A stretch of 64,000 nt of DNA from Trichuris trichiura (Eukaryota; Nematoda; Enoplea; Trichinellida; Trichuridae). The notes below the pieces were generated by a model. That model did not search any database, was not told the origin of the DNA, and saw only the letters and a list, made by a program, of their open reading frames with translations. The stretch is from positions 868,001 through 932,000 of the forward strand of contig JBAJFE010000014.1 in NCBI GenBank assembly GCA_037903355.1, in the 5' to 3' direction. Position numbers and translations under genes: made by a program. This document shows, piece by piece, positions 11,580 through 22,317 of the stretch (positions are counted from its first letter, which is position 1; each line of letters begins with the position of its first letter).

Positions 11580-11810
11580 TTACGCATAAAATTCGACGCA
11601 AGCGTGGGCTTGAATGCCCATTGTCAGCCTTAAATTCCTGTTCCGCTGCAACTTTCTCAAACGTACACTATCATCCCCGTTGTCTCAGAAGAACTTGTTT
11701 CATTTCAGGGATACCTTTTTAGCTCTACTTTCAGAGCATAGCGAGATAATTTATCAGCCACAATGGATAATGTACTGATAGCGATGGCGACGATTTTCGG
11801 CAGCATGAAA
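11580..11810 (-). pseudogene. Decayed M13 N-terminal exon, copy 1
   Basis: The reverse strand begins MLPKIV followed by the same hydrophobic anchor and LSRYAL stretch as the other copies. A stop then follows KRYP and the Cys/DPC motifs are lost through frameshifts and substitutions. It is the most degraded of the four copies. Confidence 0.55.
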
Positions 11811-12199
11811 GAAAGAAAAAGGCAATGCTTTACAAACTGTTTCAGGAACGGTAGTTCCGTGTTTTGGGAAAATCACGTGACTGCCGACCATTCAAAATGC
11901 TTTTATTCACTCTTTCATTTCTGTGACATTTGTAGTAAACTACTGTTTTTGATGGCCACATGAAACATAGGAAATTCTGTCCGCTGCAATCATTTTTGCA
12001 TAAACAGCTAACGTACGCGTAAAAAGTGAGGTTTCAATAGAAACAATCGCGGCTGCAAGTGTAGCTGAAGTCATACTATTGAGGATTATCCGGAACACAA
12101 ACCATTAATAATTTGAGGATTCCAAAAGGGCTTTATTTTGCTTAACCAAAAAGTGTCTTCCTCCATGTCTTAGTCCTCACACCAACGTCTTTGGTTTCA

Positions 12200-12860
12200 G
12201 TAGAGAAAGGATCGTTCTAGTAGCTGTATGCTAGACTGCCCATGCAAATTTCTCGCTTTTAGGCTATGACCTTTTACGCACTCGTAAGTGAATATTTTGT
12301 AACAGGACGCTTTTTCAAAATGAAACAGCTTTATCACGGAGAGCGTCCCGTTTAAAGTCCACATCAAACGGGACGCACTCCGTAATAAAGGTTTTCATTA
12401 TGAAAACATACGGTCCCGTACCAAGAAACCACATCTAGGATGCTTTTCCATCCAAAATAAGTTCTTCTGATTTTCCCCCTTGAGCATGCGATCTCAGCGA
12501 CAAAGAAGAACAGCTTTATTCACTTAACAAAGCAAAAAATGTGACGGCGCTTTCCGAACCGAAGCAGGCGGCCATCAATGCGCTTTCTTCATAGTTCAGA
12601 CAGCATAGTCGAACAGGAAAACCAATCACGAAAAATTTACTTTAGCCTACATGCAATACTAACACGTTCCACGATCAGTTGGCGGAACTTTACAAGTGAA
12701 ATTTGGTTCACGAAAGGGTTGACCATTCCAAAAAAGAGTCCTTGTATTAATAGAGGCGGCTGTCGATAGATGTTGCGGTTCAATTCCTGGAAGTGCAGCC
12801 CAAAGAGAAACGGCGCGTAAGTAAATTAATTTTATCACAGTACAAACAGAATCAGCTAAA
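12200..12860 (-). pseudogene. Broken copy of the small secreted-protein gene, copy 1
   Basis: Exon 1 is open (KLIYLRAVSLWAALPGIEPQ..) but its start codon is GTG instead of ATG, and the donor region has changed. Exon 2 keeps the CCLNYE-SALMAA stretch but is followed by a stop, and a 121-bp foldback element has inserted into its 3' part. Confidence 0.5.
12316..12436 (-). mobile_element. 121-bp foldback element, no ribozyme core
   Basis: The element is flanked by AGGAYGCTTTT direct repeats (12304-12315 and 12437-12447) and absent from the sister units. Its arms pair (CGGAGAGCGTCCCGTTT against the complement of AAACGGGACGCACTCCG). A one-sided tail of about 34 nt at the right end reads, on the minus strand, TGTGGTTTCTTGGTACGGG. 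The same tail is at 19580, which marks both as one family. Confidence 0.75.
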
Positions 12861-13513
12861 CTTGCCTTCCAGTGACGCACATGTGATTTCTAAGTACAAA
12901 TAAACTTCCAAGCTTTCATCGTCGCCTCTTCTGACATCGCACAAGTGTGAATTTAAAAATGCTTAGGAAAAACAAGTAGGACAATTTTTCAATAGACTTT
13001 TGGCGCGCTAATGCGTGGCAGTTCTTGTTGACAATCCAATCGACAAAGAGAAGAAACAAAGTACACAGAACTGTGTTCTTAAACTTGATTATTCTTTAAA
13101 CCTAAAGATTAGATTTCAACCAAATGAACCTGAGAATCAATTCCTGGCAGTCATTTCCCATATCGAAGCGTGTGCTGAGCTTTCTACACAAATAAAGCGA
13201 CCGCAAGATTTGGCAACATTGGCAATGATTGCAGTGGCTGGGCATACGGTTTCAGTTCCTGTTTAGCTGTATTTTAAAAGTTTCGGTAACTTTTGCGGTA
13301 AAGCATCTTTTTTCTATTCTCATTATTTCATCCCGCAGTTGTATGAACACGTTCTGTTGTCTAATTTATAAATTTTCTCTTCTGCGAATATTATTCTGTA
13401 AAATGTTTGTAACTTCATATATCATCCGGAAGGTTTCAGACGGCTAACGCTTAAATTGCTGAGAAACGAAATCCCGAAAACGTTTTTGCAAATAAGAATA
13501 GAGAATAAAGTTG

Positions 13514-13771
13514 TCAAAGGTCTGTGACACACAACTTCAGGAAGGACTTTACAATCTCCATGTGGTTAAGTTGAGTTTTGCTGAGTCTCAGAATTGCGCC
13601 AAGCAGCAGCTTCAACAAGGACAGCTTAAGACAGCTAGCTGAACGAAACATTTCATTTTTAATCTTACGAACCGAATCTGTGACTACAGGAAACATAACT
13701 GTAAATAGAAAAGCTAATACCGCCACAAAAATCGAACTGATCTCAGAAACTTTAACTAAAGCCCGCCGCAA
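13514..13771 (-). pseudogene. Hydrophobic N-terminal-like segment, copy 1 (open frame)
   Basis: An 85-residue frame MRRALVKVSEISS.. has one membrane-like helix (IFVAVLAFLFTVMFP), then VVTDSVRKIKNEMF and a Cys. The arrangement recalls the N-terminal domain of cuticle collagens, and the frame is preserved with mostly conservative changes at 19240-19461 and 30390-30593. No collagen repeat or joining exon was found, so it may be an orphan first exon. Confidence 0.35.
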
Positions 13772-14923
13772 TTACCTTTAACCTAAACATAATGCATTTC
13801 ACATTCTAAGATCATAGACTTAAGGAAGTCATACCGGCAGTATGAAAGACAGCTCACAGAAAATATAAGTAAAGAAAGAAAGGCGGGGTAGAAAATGAGA
13901 GCGCTTTCCCTGACCGAAATCCATTCTTCTGAGTTCTGGCACTCAGGTTTCTAATCCTCCGAGATTATGAACATTCAAGACCTTGATTTCAGGATTTCGA
14001 CAACGAACAGGTTCACACAAGTCTTCATATCTTAACACTGTTGGCGGTTTAGCACTCACTTATGCTTGCGCATTCCTCTGCTCAGAATTTTGTTGTGTCA
14101 TTTCAGCGATGATTTCACCAGACAATTCTGTCCCAACTAACTGAGACCCATTGCAATTTCGTTTAATTCACCAATCCTGCTTACCTTGCGTGTTCAACTG
14201 AGCTCCAGTGGACATTCCGCTGTACTTGACCATCCTGGAAACTTTGCAATAACTCAGGATAACTTTTGCTCATGACATTGCATCCTGTAAGTGTTTTTGC
14301 TTCCTGCCTCTTTCAGCTAGTGATCAATAGCATTTAGCGCACAGTAACTGCGATAAAATGCCTTATAAATGTATTAGAAATAGTCCCCTCAGAATTTAGG
14401 AGCATGTTAAAGGTTGGTGAATAAACTGTAAGACTACAATCACATTATAACAACCCATTGGAAAATTACTTGAACCAGAGAAACATTTGTAACTATTCTG
14501 TCTTGTTAGTAAACGATGTCATAGAAGACGACGCCTTTCAAAGTCTGCTCGTGCAATAAGTTCTGTTTGCTCACGGAAGGCGACATACAGCATTAGCAAT
14601 GCAATAAATTGTTCGCCTCTAAAAAATGCCCATTTAGCAACAGTTTCGTTTCGCGTGAAAAGCACCAGCTCTAAGGCGTGATTTTCATGGGAAAGAATTA
14701 AAGTAGCAGTTTTAGGAGAGGATTAATTAGTATGAGGTTGCCAAAAAACAGGCGAATTCTGCAAACAGCTTTATATGGGGTTGTGAAACTTCGTTTTGAC
14801 CTAATGGAGATTATTTAGTTGAAGATATTCATGCAGAATAGGGATTTAAGAAAACGACACCACCAAAACCCGTTGAAAGCGATCATCATAAGGAATCCTG
14901 AATTTAGCTTATAACGTTTTCCT

Positions 14924-15151
14924 CCAATGACAGGATGTCTTCTAACAGGCTTCGGTTGTTTCATAGTTGATCTTCTGGTTCACGGGTTAACACTGCTCCT
15001 TAACACTGCTGACGACGGAACAAGAGCAGTTCCAAAAGTGTTCCGTACTTTCTCTAACAATTTGCTCATCCATTCGTTGGTAGGGCACTTTGCGGTTTGT
15101 TACAGGTACATACAACAGGCCGTACCCATGAACCAGAATATCAACTATGAA
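14924..15151 (+). mobile_element. 228-bp foldback element with degenerate hammerhead-like core
   Basis: Target duplication ATAACSTTTTCCT occurs at 14911-14923 and 15152-15164. After a leader of about 35 nt (ACAGGATGTCTTCTAACAGG) the terminal inverted repeats begin TTTCATAGTTGAT and close at 15152. The centre has CTGACGA, a GGAAC/GTTCC helix and AAAA. It also has the CATCC-ATTCGTTGGTAGGGCA-type module that follows the ribozyme motif in the larger element at 55.7 kb. The copy at 26062-26289 has the same target site, so the insertion predates that duplication. Confidence 0.85.
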
Positions 15152-15934
15152 ATAACCTTTTCCTGTCGCAATGCCCTTTGCGCAGATGGAAAGAAAGGAC
15201 TTTGATCGAGAGGGAAGAACGCTGTTCACTTTAAAAAGCCTCAGTGCATTACTTGACTTTGAGAGTGGCAGATACTTGAATTACCAATAATTTGCATATT
15301 TTTGTTCTCGCATTCCAAGACCAACTACTTTTCGTCTATTCGCCACTACTGCATTTCCAGTTCTGAAATTGGTGCACTAGCCTAATCGTCTTTCAAACGT
15401 TGCTACAGCTATCTCATCTGCAATGTTTGAACTTTATATGCTTGTTTACATCAAAATTTGTAAAACTAGTAGCCAATACGTGTCAACGCTTCTGATAGGC
15501 TGCCAGCCAACAACTTCTATGCATTCCATTTAACCCACACTACTGCCTACGTGTGCATTAATGGACTACTAAACCTCTGTTGAACTGAGCTGCGTTCATC
15601 ATGCGTCATGATTCCATTGCGTCAGATTGCCACCAGTAGTTATAATTAAACGGACCGGGTTACCTCAACATTCTTTGAAATTCTAACTCTGCTACTTGGT
15701 TCTGTTGCTTATTGGTTCAACTTCAAGCTGTAGCAGACGTTGTTCTTGTAGCATTACCAATTAACCTGAGCCCCTTGCCATGGCAACAATAGTCAAATAA
15801 AAGCTGAAACTGTCAGGGATAATTTGGGGCAGGCTTTCTGATTCATATCATTATTAAATAGAAAGCATACAGTCGTCGTTTAGAGCATACTCACCTGTTG
15901 CATACGCGGAGAGACTCCCTGAACTGTTCATGCA

Positions 15935-17254
15935 ATGATGGAACTCAGCTATAAAGAAATGGGCAGCGGATCGCAATGGAAAAGAGCGAGTCAGGTTTCA
16001 CTGTATGCCCGTATTTTGCGAGCACTTTCCCTAAGTGCTTTAGTCCTTATTTTCGTCATCAACGGTAAACTGAGCTTGCCTTTCATTTCCACTGAAGGCG
16101 TTCAGCAGGACCGCTTGAATCGTTTTAAAATTCTGGCGTGGACAGGCTTCTGGGGCGTTCCTTTCAATAACTCTGTATTTCGCATATGTCCTAACGTTCC
16201 ATGTGAAGTCACGAACGACAGGAATGAGTATAACACTAGCAAAGCCGTTCTGTTCCATCCAAGCGATATAAACACCAAAGATATGCCTGGCGAGAGACTG
16301 CCGCATATGCATTACGTTCTCTTTCTAAAAGAGCCACCACAAAATGCTGCCCTTCAACTGACTGCAAAAGATTTTTTCACGCTTACCATGACATACAGGA
16401 GAGACTCGGACATTTACGTGCCCTATGGGTGGGTCAGAAAAATGGAAAAGTCGATAAACAAATCTTCCTGGAGAAGTTTTCTCAAAGAAACGGCATTGAA
16501 GAAACGCCGCCTGGTGGCAGCTTTCATTAGCAATTGCCACCCACCAAGCGCGCGTGAAGTTTATATTAAAGCACTTCAGCAGCACGTTAATGTAGATGTT
16601 TATGGCCAATGCGGTCCCTTGAAGTGCCCGAAATCTGAGCGAGAAAAATGCCTAAACATGTTGCGCCGGGAGTATAAGTTTTTTTTGGCGTTTGAGAACA
16701 ACGTGTGCAAAGACTACGTTACTGAGAAGCTATTCCGGTCGCTACTATATAATGTAGTTCCCGTTGTACTAAGTCGTAGCATTGCGGCACCCTTTCTACC
16801 CAACGGAAGCTTTATAGCCGCAGATGATTTTGCAACTGTAAAAGAGCTTGCCCTATATTTGCGTCAGCTTGATCGCGATATGGAAAAATATTTAAAATAT
16901 TTTGACTGGATGAAGTCACATGAAGTCATAGATGAACCGGACATGGAATCACTGGCTTTCTGCAGACTTTGCAAAGTTCTCATGAAGGCTCCGCTTGGCA
17001 CGGCAGATCGAAGCAAGTCAGCTGAAGATATAGTGAAATGGTTCGTTCTGGATGCCCGCTGTCTTCGGGATTACGGCAAGAGATTTATTGGTGAGTCATT
17101 TGTTGCGGAAACATGCAATGTATTAATACTTTTAGCAAATTCCTCAGGAAATTCTGTTCCTCAAGCATTAGATCATTTCTCTAGCAAAGGAACACATCAG
17201 CCAAAGCGAAAGACCAAGTTTAAGAAGGAAAAAATTCCCAAGGAGTTGTTTTAA
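15935..17254 (+). CDS. Alpha-1,3-fucosyltransferase-like protein 2 (GT10)
   Basis: The 439-residue intronless frame opens with two adjacent ATGs (15935 and 15938). Layout is as for a type II Golgi fucosyltransferase: a tail of about 25 residues, a helix over LSALVLIFVIN, then the lumenal GT10 domain with RRDSDIYVPYGW and FFLAFENNVCKDYVTEKLF. It differs from copy 1 by substitutions spread over the whole length and by a different basic C-terminus (KRKTKFKKEKIPKE). No stop or frameshift is seen. The donor-binding block is intact, so it could be an active paralogue. Confidence 0.92.
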   Translation: MMELSYKEMGSGSQWKRASQVSLYARILRALSLSALVLIFVINGKLSLPFISTEGVQQDRLNRFKILAWTGFWGVPFNNSVFRICPNVPCEVTNDRNEYNTSKAVLFHPSDINTKDMPGERLPHMHYVLFLKEPPQNAALQLTAKDFFTLTMTYRRDSDIYVPYGWVRKMEKSINKSSWRSFLKETALKKRRLVAAFISNCHPPSAREVYIKALQQHVNVDVYGQCGPLKCPKSEREKCLNMLRREYKFFLAFENNVCKDYVTEKLFRSLLYNVVPVVLSRSIAAPFLPNGSFIAADDFATVKELALYLRQLDRDMEKYLKYFDWMKSHEVIDEPDMESLAFCRLCKVLMKAPLGTADRSKSAEDIVKWFVLDARCLRDYGKRFIGESFVAETCNVLILLANSSGNSVPQALDHFSSKGTHQPKRKTKFKKEKIPKELF

Positions 17255-17395
17255 TAGGAATGTTCTTCTTTTAATCAACTGCAGTCATAGGCCAACGAAA
17301 GGACAGCAAAAAAGTCGTTCTGCACAGCCTCATACGTGTCTGATTAATGCTTATCAGTTTATTTGCGAAGCTGCTAATCATGATGACTGCTCAAC

Positions 17396-17626
17396 ATGCT
17401 CATAGAAGTCGGCACAAGGGTCAACGTGAATGTCCATCGCCAGGCAGAAATTTTTTGCTATTCCTTTGCTACTTTCTGACATGCACACTACGATCTTGGT
17501 TGTCTGAGAACTTGTTTCGTTTGAAGGATACCTTTTGGGCTCTAATTTCAGAGCATAGCCAGATAACAATTTATCAGCCAGAATGGATAATACAATGGTA
17601 ACGATGGGGACGATTTTGGGCAGCAT
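17396..17626 (-). pseudogene. Orphan M13 N-terminal exon, copy 2
   Basis: The open frame MLPKIVPIVTIVLSILADK.. has a signal-anchor-like helix, VCMSES, AMD, DPCADFYEH, and then a GTTGAG donor candidate in phase 0, where family members continue ACGGW. Only 140 bp separate it from the convergent fucosyltransferase stop, so no further exons can be in place. Confidence 0.6.
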
Positions 17627-18049
17627 GAATGAATGGGAAAAGGCAAAGCTTTACAAACCATTTCGGAAGCGGTATTTTTGCGTTTTGGAAAAATTGCGTA
17701 ACTGCCGATCATTCAAAATGCTTTCATCCACTTTTTCATTTCCGCGACATTTGTACTAACCTATTATTTTTAATGAGGACAGGAAAAAAAGGAAATTCGT
17801 TCCGCTGCAATCTTTTACAGGGGAAGTAGTTAATGTAAGCGTAAAAAGTGAGGTTTAACTGGAAAAATCACCGCGGCTGCAAATGTAGCTGTAATGAAGC
17901 GGTTTAGGATTATCTGAAAGACAAACCATTAATAACTCGAGGATTCCAAAAGTGGTTTATTTTGCTTAATTAGGAAGATTCCTCCACCTTGTCTCAGCTC
18001 TCAAACCAACGTCTTTGGTATCAGTACAAAAAGGCTCATTCTAATAGCT

Positions 18050-18560
18050 GTATGCTAGACTGCCCATGCAAATTTGTCGCTTTTAAGCTATGACCATTTG
18101 CGCACTCGTGAGTGAATATTTCGTAACAGGATGCTTTTCCGTGCAAAATAAATTTTTCGCATTTTCCCGTTTGAGGATGCGATGTCAGCGACAAAAAAGC
18201 AGGGCTTTATTCACTTAACAACGAAGGAAAGTGTGGCGACGCTTTCGGAACTGAGGTTTGCGGTCACCAATGCGCTTTTTTCATAGTTCAGACAGCAAAG
18301 TCGAACAGGATAACGTCCACGAAAAATTTACTTCAGCCAGCATGTAGTACTGACATGTTCCAGTATTATTTGCCGAAGCTTTACCAGTGAATTTTGGTTT
18401 ATGAGAAAGTTAGCCATTCCCAGAAAGCGCCTTTGTAGCAAATGAGGCGGTTATCGATAAAGATTAGGGTTAAATTGTTGGAGGTGTAGCGTAAAGAGAA
18501 GTGGCGTGTAAGGAAACTAATTTTACCATAGTACAAGCAGAAGGAGCTAGCACTGCGTTC
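18050..18560 (-). pseudogene. Broken copy of the small secreted-protein gene, copy 2
   Basis: Exon 1 starts MVKLVSLHATSLYATPP and hits an in-frame stop. The donor GTAAAG and the acceptor with the LCCLNYEKSALVTA exon 2 start are recognisable. Exon 2 has a stop after SFVVK. The 3' region still encodes GHSLKATNLHGQSS in one frame, suggesting that the ancestral protein was longer than the copy-0 product. Confidence 0.5.
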
Positions 18561-19239
18561 CCATGATGCAGTTGCCATTTCTAAGTATACATAAACTTCC
18601 GAGCTTCCACCATGAGCTCTTCTGACATTGAACAATTGTGAATTAAAAAATGGCTAGGTAAACCAAGTAGATTAATTTATTAATAGATTGCTGGGACGCT
18701 AGTGGGTGGCATTTGTTGTTGACAAGCCAATTGCCAAAGGGAAGAAACGAAATATACAGAACTGCGTTTACAAACTTGATTATTCTTTAGACCTGAAGAT
18801 TTGATTTCGAGTAAATGAACCTGAGAATCAATTCCTCAGAGTCAGTTCCAATATCGAAGCGTGTGACGTGCTTTCTACACAAATAAAGCGACTGCAAGAT
18901 TTGGCAGCATTGGCAATGGTTGCAGTAGCTGCGCAGATGGTTTCCGTTCCTGTTTAGCTGTGCTTTAAAAGTTTCTGTAACTTTTGCGGTAAAGCATCTT
19001 TTTTCTATTGTCATAATTTCCTCCTGCAGTTATATGAACTCGTTCTGTTGTTTAATTTATAACTTTTCTCTTCTGTGAATGTTTTTCTGTAAAATGTTTG
19101 TAACTTCATATATCATCCGGAAGGTTTCAGACGGCTAACGCTTAAATTGCTGAGAAACGAAATCCCGAAAACGTTTTTGCAAATAAGAATAGAGAATAAA
19201 GGTGTCTAAGGTCTGTTAGATACAACTTCAGGAAGAACT

Positions 19240-19461
19240 TTACAATCTCCATGTGGTTAAGGGCCTTCTGCTGAGTCTCAGAATTACATCAAGCGGCAGC
19301 ACCAGCAAGGACAGCTTAAGACAGTTAGCTGAACGAAACGTTTCATTTTTAATTTTACTAACTGAATCTGTGACTACAGGAAATATAACTGTAAACAGAA
19401 AAGCTAATACCGCTATAAAAATTGATGTCGCCTCAGAAACTTTAAATAAAGCGCGCCGCAA
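19240..19461 (-). pseudogene. Hydrophobic N-terminal-like segment, copy 2 (open frame)
   Basis: MRRALFKVSEATSIFIAVLAF.. followed by FPVVTDSVSKIKNETF and a Cys, as in copy 1. It is open over 73 residues. No downstream exon is identified. Confidence 0.35.
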
Positions 19462-19579
19462 TTACCTTTAACCTAAACAAAATGCATTTTACAGTCTAAG
19501 ATCATAGACTTAAGGAAGTCATACCGGCAGCACAAAGACTGCTCACAGAAAATAAAAGTAAAGAAAGAAAAGCGGAGTA

Positions 19580-19763
19580 TGTGGTTTCTTAGTACGGGAC
19601 CGTATGTTTTCATAGTGAAAAAACATTATTACGGAACGGGTTCCCGTTTTCATGCGTGCCAGGCTCCGCTGAAGACGGGTCTCGATTGATCCGAAAGCTT
19701 CGGAGACCCCGCCACGCATAAGAACGGGAACCTGTTCCGTAATAAAGTTTTTTCACTATGAGA
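19580..19763 (+). mobile_element. 184-bp foldback element carrying a hammerhead-like motif
   Basis: Near-identical 11-bp target duplications (AAAGCGGAGTA and AAGGCAGAGTA) flank it, and sister units have the empty site. A leader (TGTGGTTTCTTAGTACGGG) comes first. Inverted arms follow: AGTGAAAAAAC..CGGAACGGGTTCCCG pairs with CGGGAACCTGTTCCG..GTTTTTTCACT. The ribozyme-like core lies in the loop. Confidence 0.85.
19664..19705 (+). ncRNA. Candidate minimal type-I hammerhead ribozyme (foldback element)
   Basis: CTCCG, CTGAAGA, a GGGTC / GATCC helix, GAAA, GCTT and CGGAG occur in order. The outer CTCCG/CGGAG pair five for five and would form helix I. CTGAAGA and GAAA match the hammerhead core CUGANGA/GAAA. 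Helix III would be one A-U pair with a GC loop, giving a cleavage triplet ending in U. One C after CTGAAGA is unpaired, and helix II has a mismatch. Confidence 0.6.
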
Positions 19764-20435
19764 AAGGCAGAGTAGAAAATGAGAGCGCTTTCCCTGACCG
19801 AAATCCATTCTTCAGAGATCTGGCACTCAGGATTCTAATCCTCCAAGATTATGAACATTCAAGACTTTGATTTCAGGATTTCGACAACGAACAGGTTCTC
19901 ACGACTCTTCATATATAACACTCTTGGCGGTTTAGCACTCACTGATGCTTGCGCATTCTTCTGCTCAGAATATTGTTGTGTCATTTCAGCGATGATTTCA
20001 CCAGACAATTCTGCCCCATCTAACTAAAACCTTTACACTACAATTTCGTTTAATTCACCAATCCTGCTTACCTTGCGTGTCCAACTACGCTCTAGTGGAC
20101 ATTCTGCTGTACTTGACCATCCTGGAAACTTTGCAATAACTCAGGATAACTTTTGCTCATGACATTGCATCCTGTAAATGTTTTGCATCCTGCCTCTTTC
20201 AGCTAGTGATCAGTAGCATTTAGCGCACAGTAGCTGCGATAAAATGCCTTTGAAAGGTATTAGAAATTGTTCACTCAGAATTTAGGAGCATGTTAAAGGT
20301 TGCACAATAAACTGTAAGACTTCAATCACATTATAACAACCCATTGAAAAATTACTTGAAGCAGAGAAACATTTGTCACTATTCGGTCTTAACATTATTG
20401 TACGGAAAAGCTACCCGTTCAAAAAATTGTTTAAT

Positions 20436-20476
20436 TGCGAAGCTTTCGGGGATCACCTGTCCTCGTCTTCAGCGCA
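20436..20476 (-). ncRNA. Candidate hammerhead motif, composite left end (outer)
   Basis: Reverse strand: TGCG, CTGAAGA, a hairpin closing with ATCCCC, GAAA, GCTT, CGCA. The outer TGCG/CGCA pair four for four. The counterpart at 25504-25544 has the same plan. Confidence 0.5.
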
Positions 20477-20957
20477 GGTAAATGACAGAGTGAGTGCTGG
20501 CACGCCACTTATGTGGGACTGGTGCTTTAAACCGCGGGAAACTTGGGCCGTTTTAAAGGAGATGCGACATTATTTAGAAAGGGGGTGGGGCGGAAAACGG
20601 GGGGAGGGGGGGTCAGGTACTGGGGACAGCGGAAGAAGAGCAACAAAGGGAGGAAAGAAAAAAAAGTGGGAAAAAAGAATGAAGTGGGAGCGAGGGAATT
20701 AACCGGGCTGGGGATACTTCCATGTCACTGAGGAGCACCGTTATCGTCCCTGTGCAGGCGATTCGTGTAGGCGGCAGCAGTTGGTGGCCCTGATGGTGTT
20801 GGTCCAGGTGTCACTGATTGCGATACCACTGTCCCTGTTAATGTTGGAATTGAACTTTTTTTCTTTTTTCGTAACGGATTTTTTAAATTTGTTTAATCTA
20901 ACATTTCCGCGGAACATTTTAATCCTTTGTTCATTAAACGTTGATTCAAAAAAACGT

Positions 20958-21002
20958 TTTACGGAGCTTTCGGAACTTCGCTTGACCCATCATCAGCGTA
21001 AA
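20958..21002 (-). ncRNA. Candidate hammerhead motif, composite left end (inner)
   Basis: Reverse strand: TTTACG, CTGATGA, GGGTC loop GTTCC, GAAA, GCTC, CGTAAA. Helix I (TTTACG/CGTAAA) is perfect over six pairs. Helix II carries mismatches, so this copy may be weakened. Confidence 0.55.
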
Positions 21003-21289
21003 TTGTACCGCCCGTCGGATCAGTCTTTATGGTTGCAAGCCGCCCCATCTGACCAACTTTGGCAGAGACCTACTGCCGTCAGCTCTATCTTAAGCCGTCA
21101 GGTTTCAGTCCTGCCTAGTCAGTCAGATGGCGCAGCGAGCTTCCAACCGACCTCCCTCGACGGCGGCACACGAACAAATGAGGACCAACGAACATTCAGT
21201 TACGTTTGCCCGTTTGTTTTAAACAAACGAACAGGTTTTAAACATGCTTTCCCGCCACTCAACCTTCATTGTTCTTTGTCCCTCGTTGT

Positions 21290-21365
21290 GCTCTTCTTTT
21301 GTTCTTTTTTTCTTCTTTTTTTCGTTTTTCTTTTCTTCTTTTTTTTTCTTTTTTCTCTTTTTAGT
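21290..21365 (+). repeat. Polypyrimidine low-complexity tract (left arm)
   Basis: This is a run of T and C with few other bases. It is the inverted counterpart of the purine tract at 24570-24700 in the right arm of the composite element. It generates spurious long frames on both strands. Confidence 0.8.
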
Positions 21366-21429
21366 CTGCCGGGTTGGTTGGATGGGGCGGCTTGCAACCA
21401 TAAAGACCGATCCGACGGGCGGTACAATA

Positions 21430-21470
21430 TACGCTGATGACGGGTCAAACGAAGACCCGAAAGCTCCGTA
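21430..21470 (+). ncRNA. Candidate hammerhead motif, composite left arm
   Basis: TACG, CTGATGA, C, GGGTC, loop AAACGAA, GACCC, GAAA, GCTC, CGTA. Helix II has five perfect pairs and helix I four. This is the cleanest core in the composite element. Confidence 0.6.
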
Positions 21471-21507
21471 AAATGTTTTTTTGAATAAACGTTTAATGAA
21501 CAACGGG

Positions 21508-22316
21508 TTAAAAAATCCCGCGAAATGCTAGATTAAAAGAATTGAACTTTATATAAAGTGCTTCCTTCATCTTCCTAATCGTAAAGTGGCTTTCCTTGGA
21601 CAGCACTTTTGCACGCAGTTGACCCGTGCATTGCGCTGCGTGCTGTGCCACCGCTGAACTCTGGCTGGCTTTCTCCATGGAAACTTGCGGATCCAGTGTG
21701 GGCAGACGGCAACGTGACGTGATGGACGGTTCTTCGTTCAAACGGTTGACCGCGTTCCTGTACCTGGTTAAGGACCTCATGTGCTCCTGCAACCTGTGTG
21801 CCAGCGTATAACATGTTTCACCAATGTTCGTGGATGAACATCCACACTTGATTGCATAAACTACCCCAGGGCACTGGTCCAGAGGTACTCTTTCTTTGTC
21901 ATTCCGTAATATTGAACGGAGGCTTGGGTTCCCTTTGAACCAGGCTTGGAAACCTAGTCTGTTCCTAATCCTTCTGGTTTTTCCCCTAGGCCTGCGTAAT
22001 ACGGGAGGATCAGGCGCAGTCCTGGAGCATCTCTTTTAGTCCTTGTCCTTCCTCCCAGTTTCCGCTGGATTGTTGAGTTTATTATGTGGGTGGGGTATCC
22101 GCTCATTTCAAAGGTTCGTCGTAGGTGGACCAGCTCCTCTTCCAAATATTCTGGATCATAGATCGCCAAAGCTGGCATTAATGCGGAGTACTGTCGGGAA
22201 CCACAGGCGGCGTTTAGCTGGCTTCCGGGCGGCTTCAGACACCATCTGGTCACGCATTTCTGGATCAGTGAACAGGGCTCTCCTCTCAGGCCTGACAATC
22301 ACATTGGGTCGACGCG
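21508..22316 (-). pseudogene. Inverted partial Penelope-like coding copy (end of RT plus GIY-YIG)
   Basis: Read on the minus strand, 22298-21954 encodes the region after the polymerase palm (PEYLEEELVHLRRTFEMSG.., PYYAGLGEK). The stretch below it encodes the GIY-YIG end (ETCYTLAHRLQEH-type, IRKMKEALYIKFN). It is highly similar to 23736-24434 on the plus strand but truncated in the polymerase and frameshifted. It forms the left arm of the head-to-head composite. Confidence 0.8.
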
Positions 22317-22317
22317 C

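Noticed and set aside
20373..20702. Plus-strand frame of 109 codons at the left end of the composite element
   Set aside because: It lies across inverted repeat, hammerhead-like motif and low-complexity sequence; the mirror arm gives an equally long meaningless frame.
21219..21503. Lys/Glu/Phe-rich frames over the polypyrimidine tract
   Set aside because: Low-complexity artefact on both strands.
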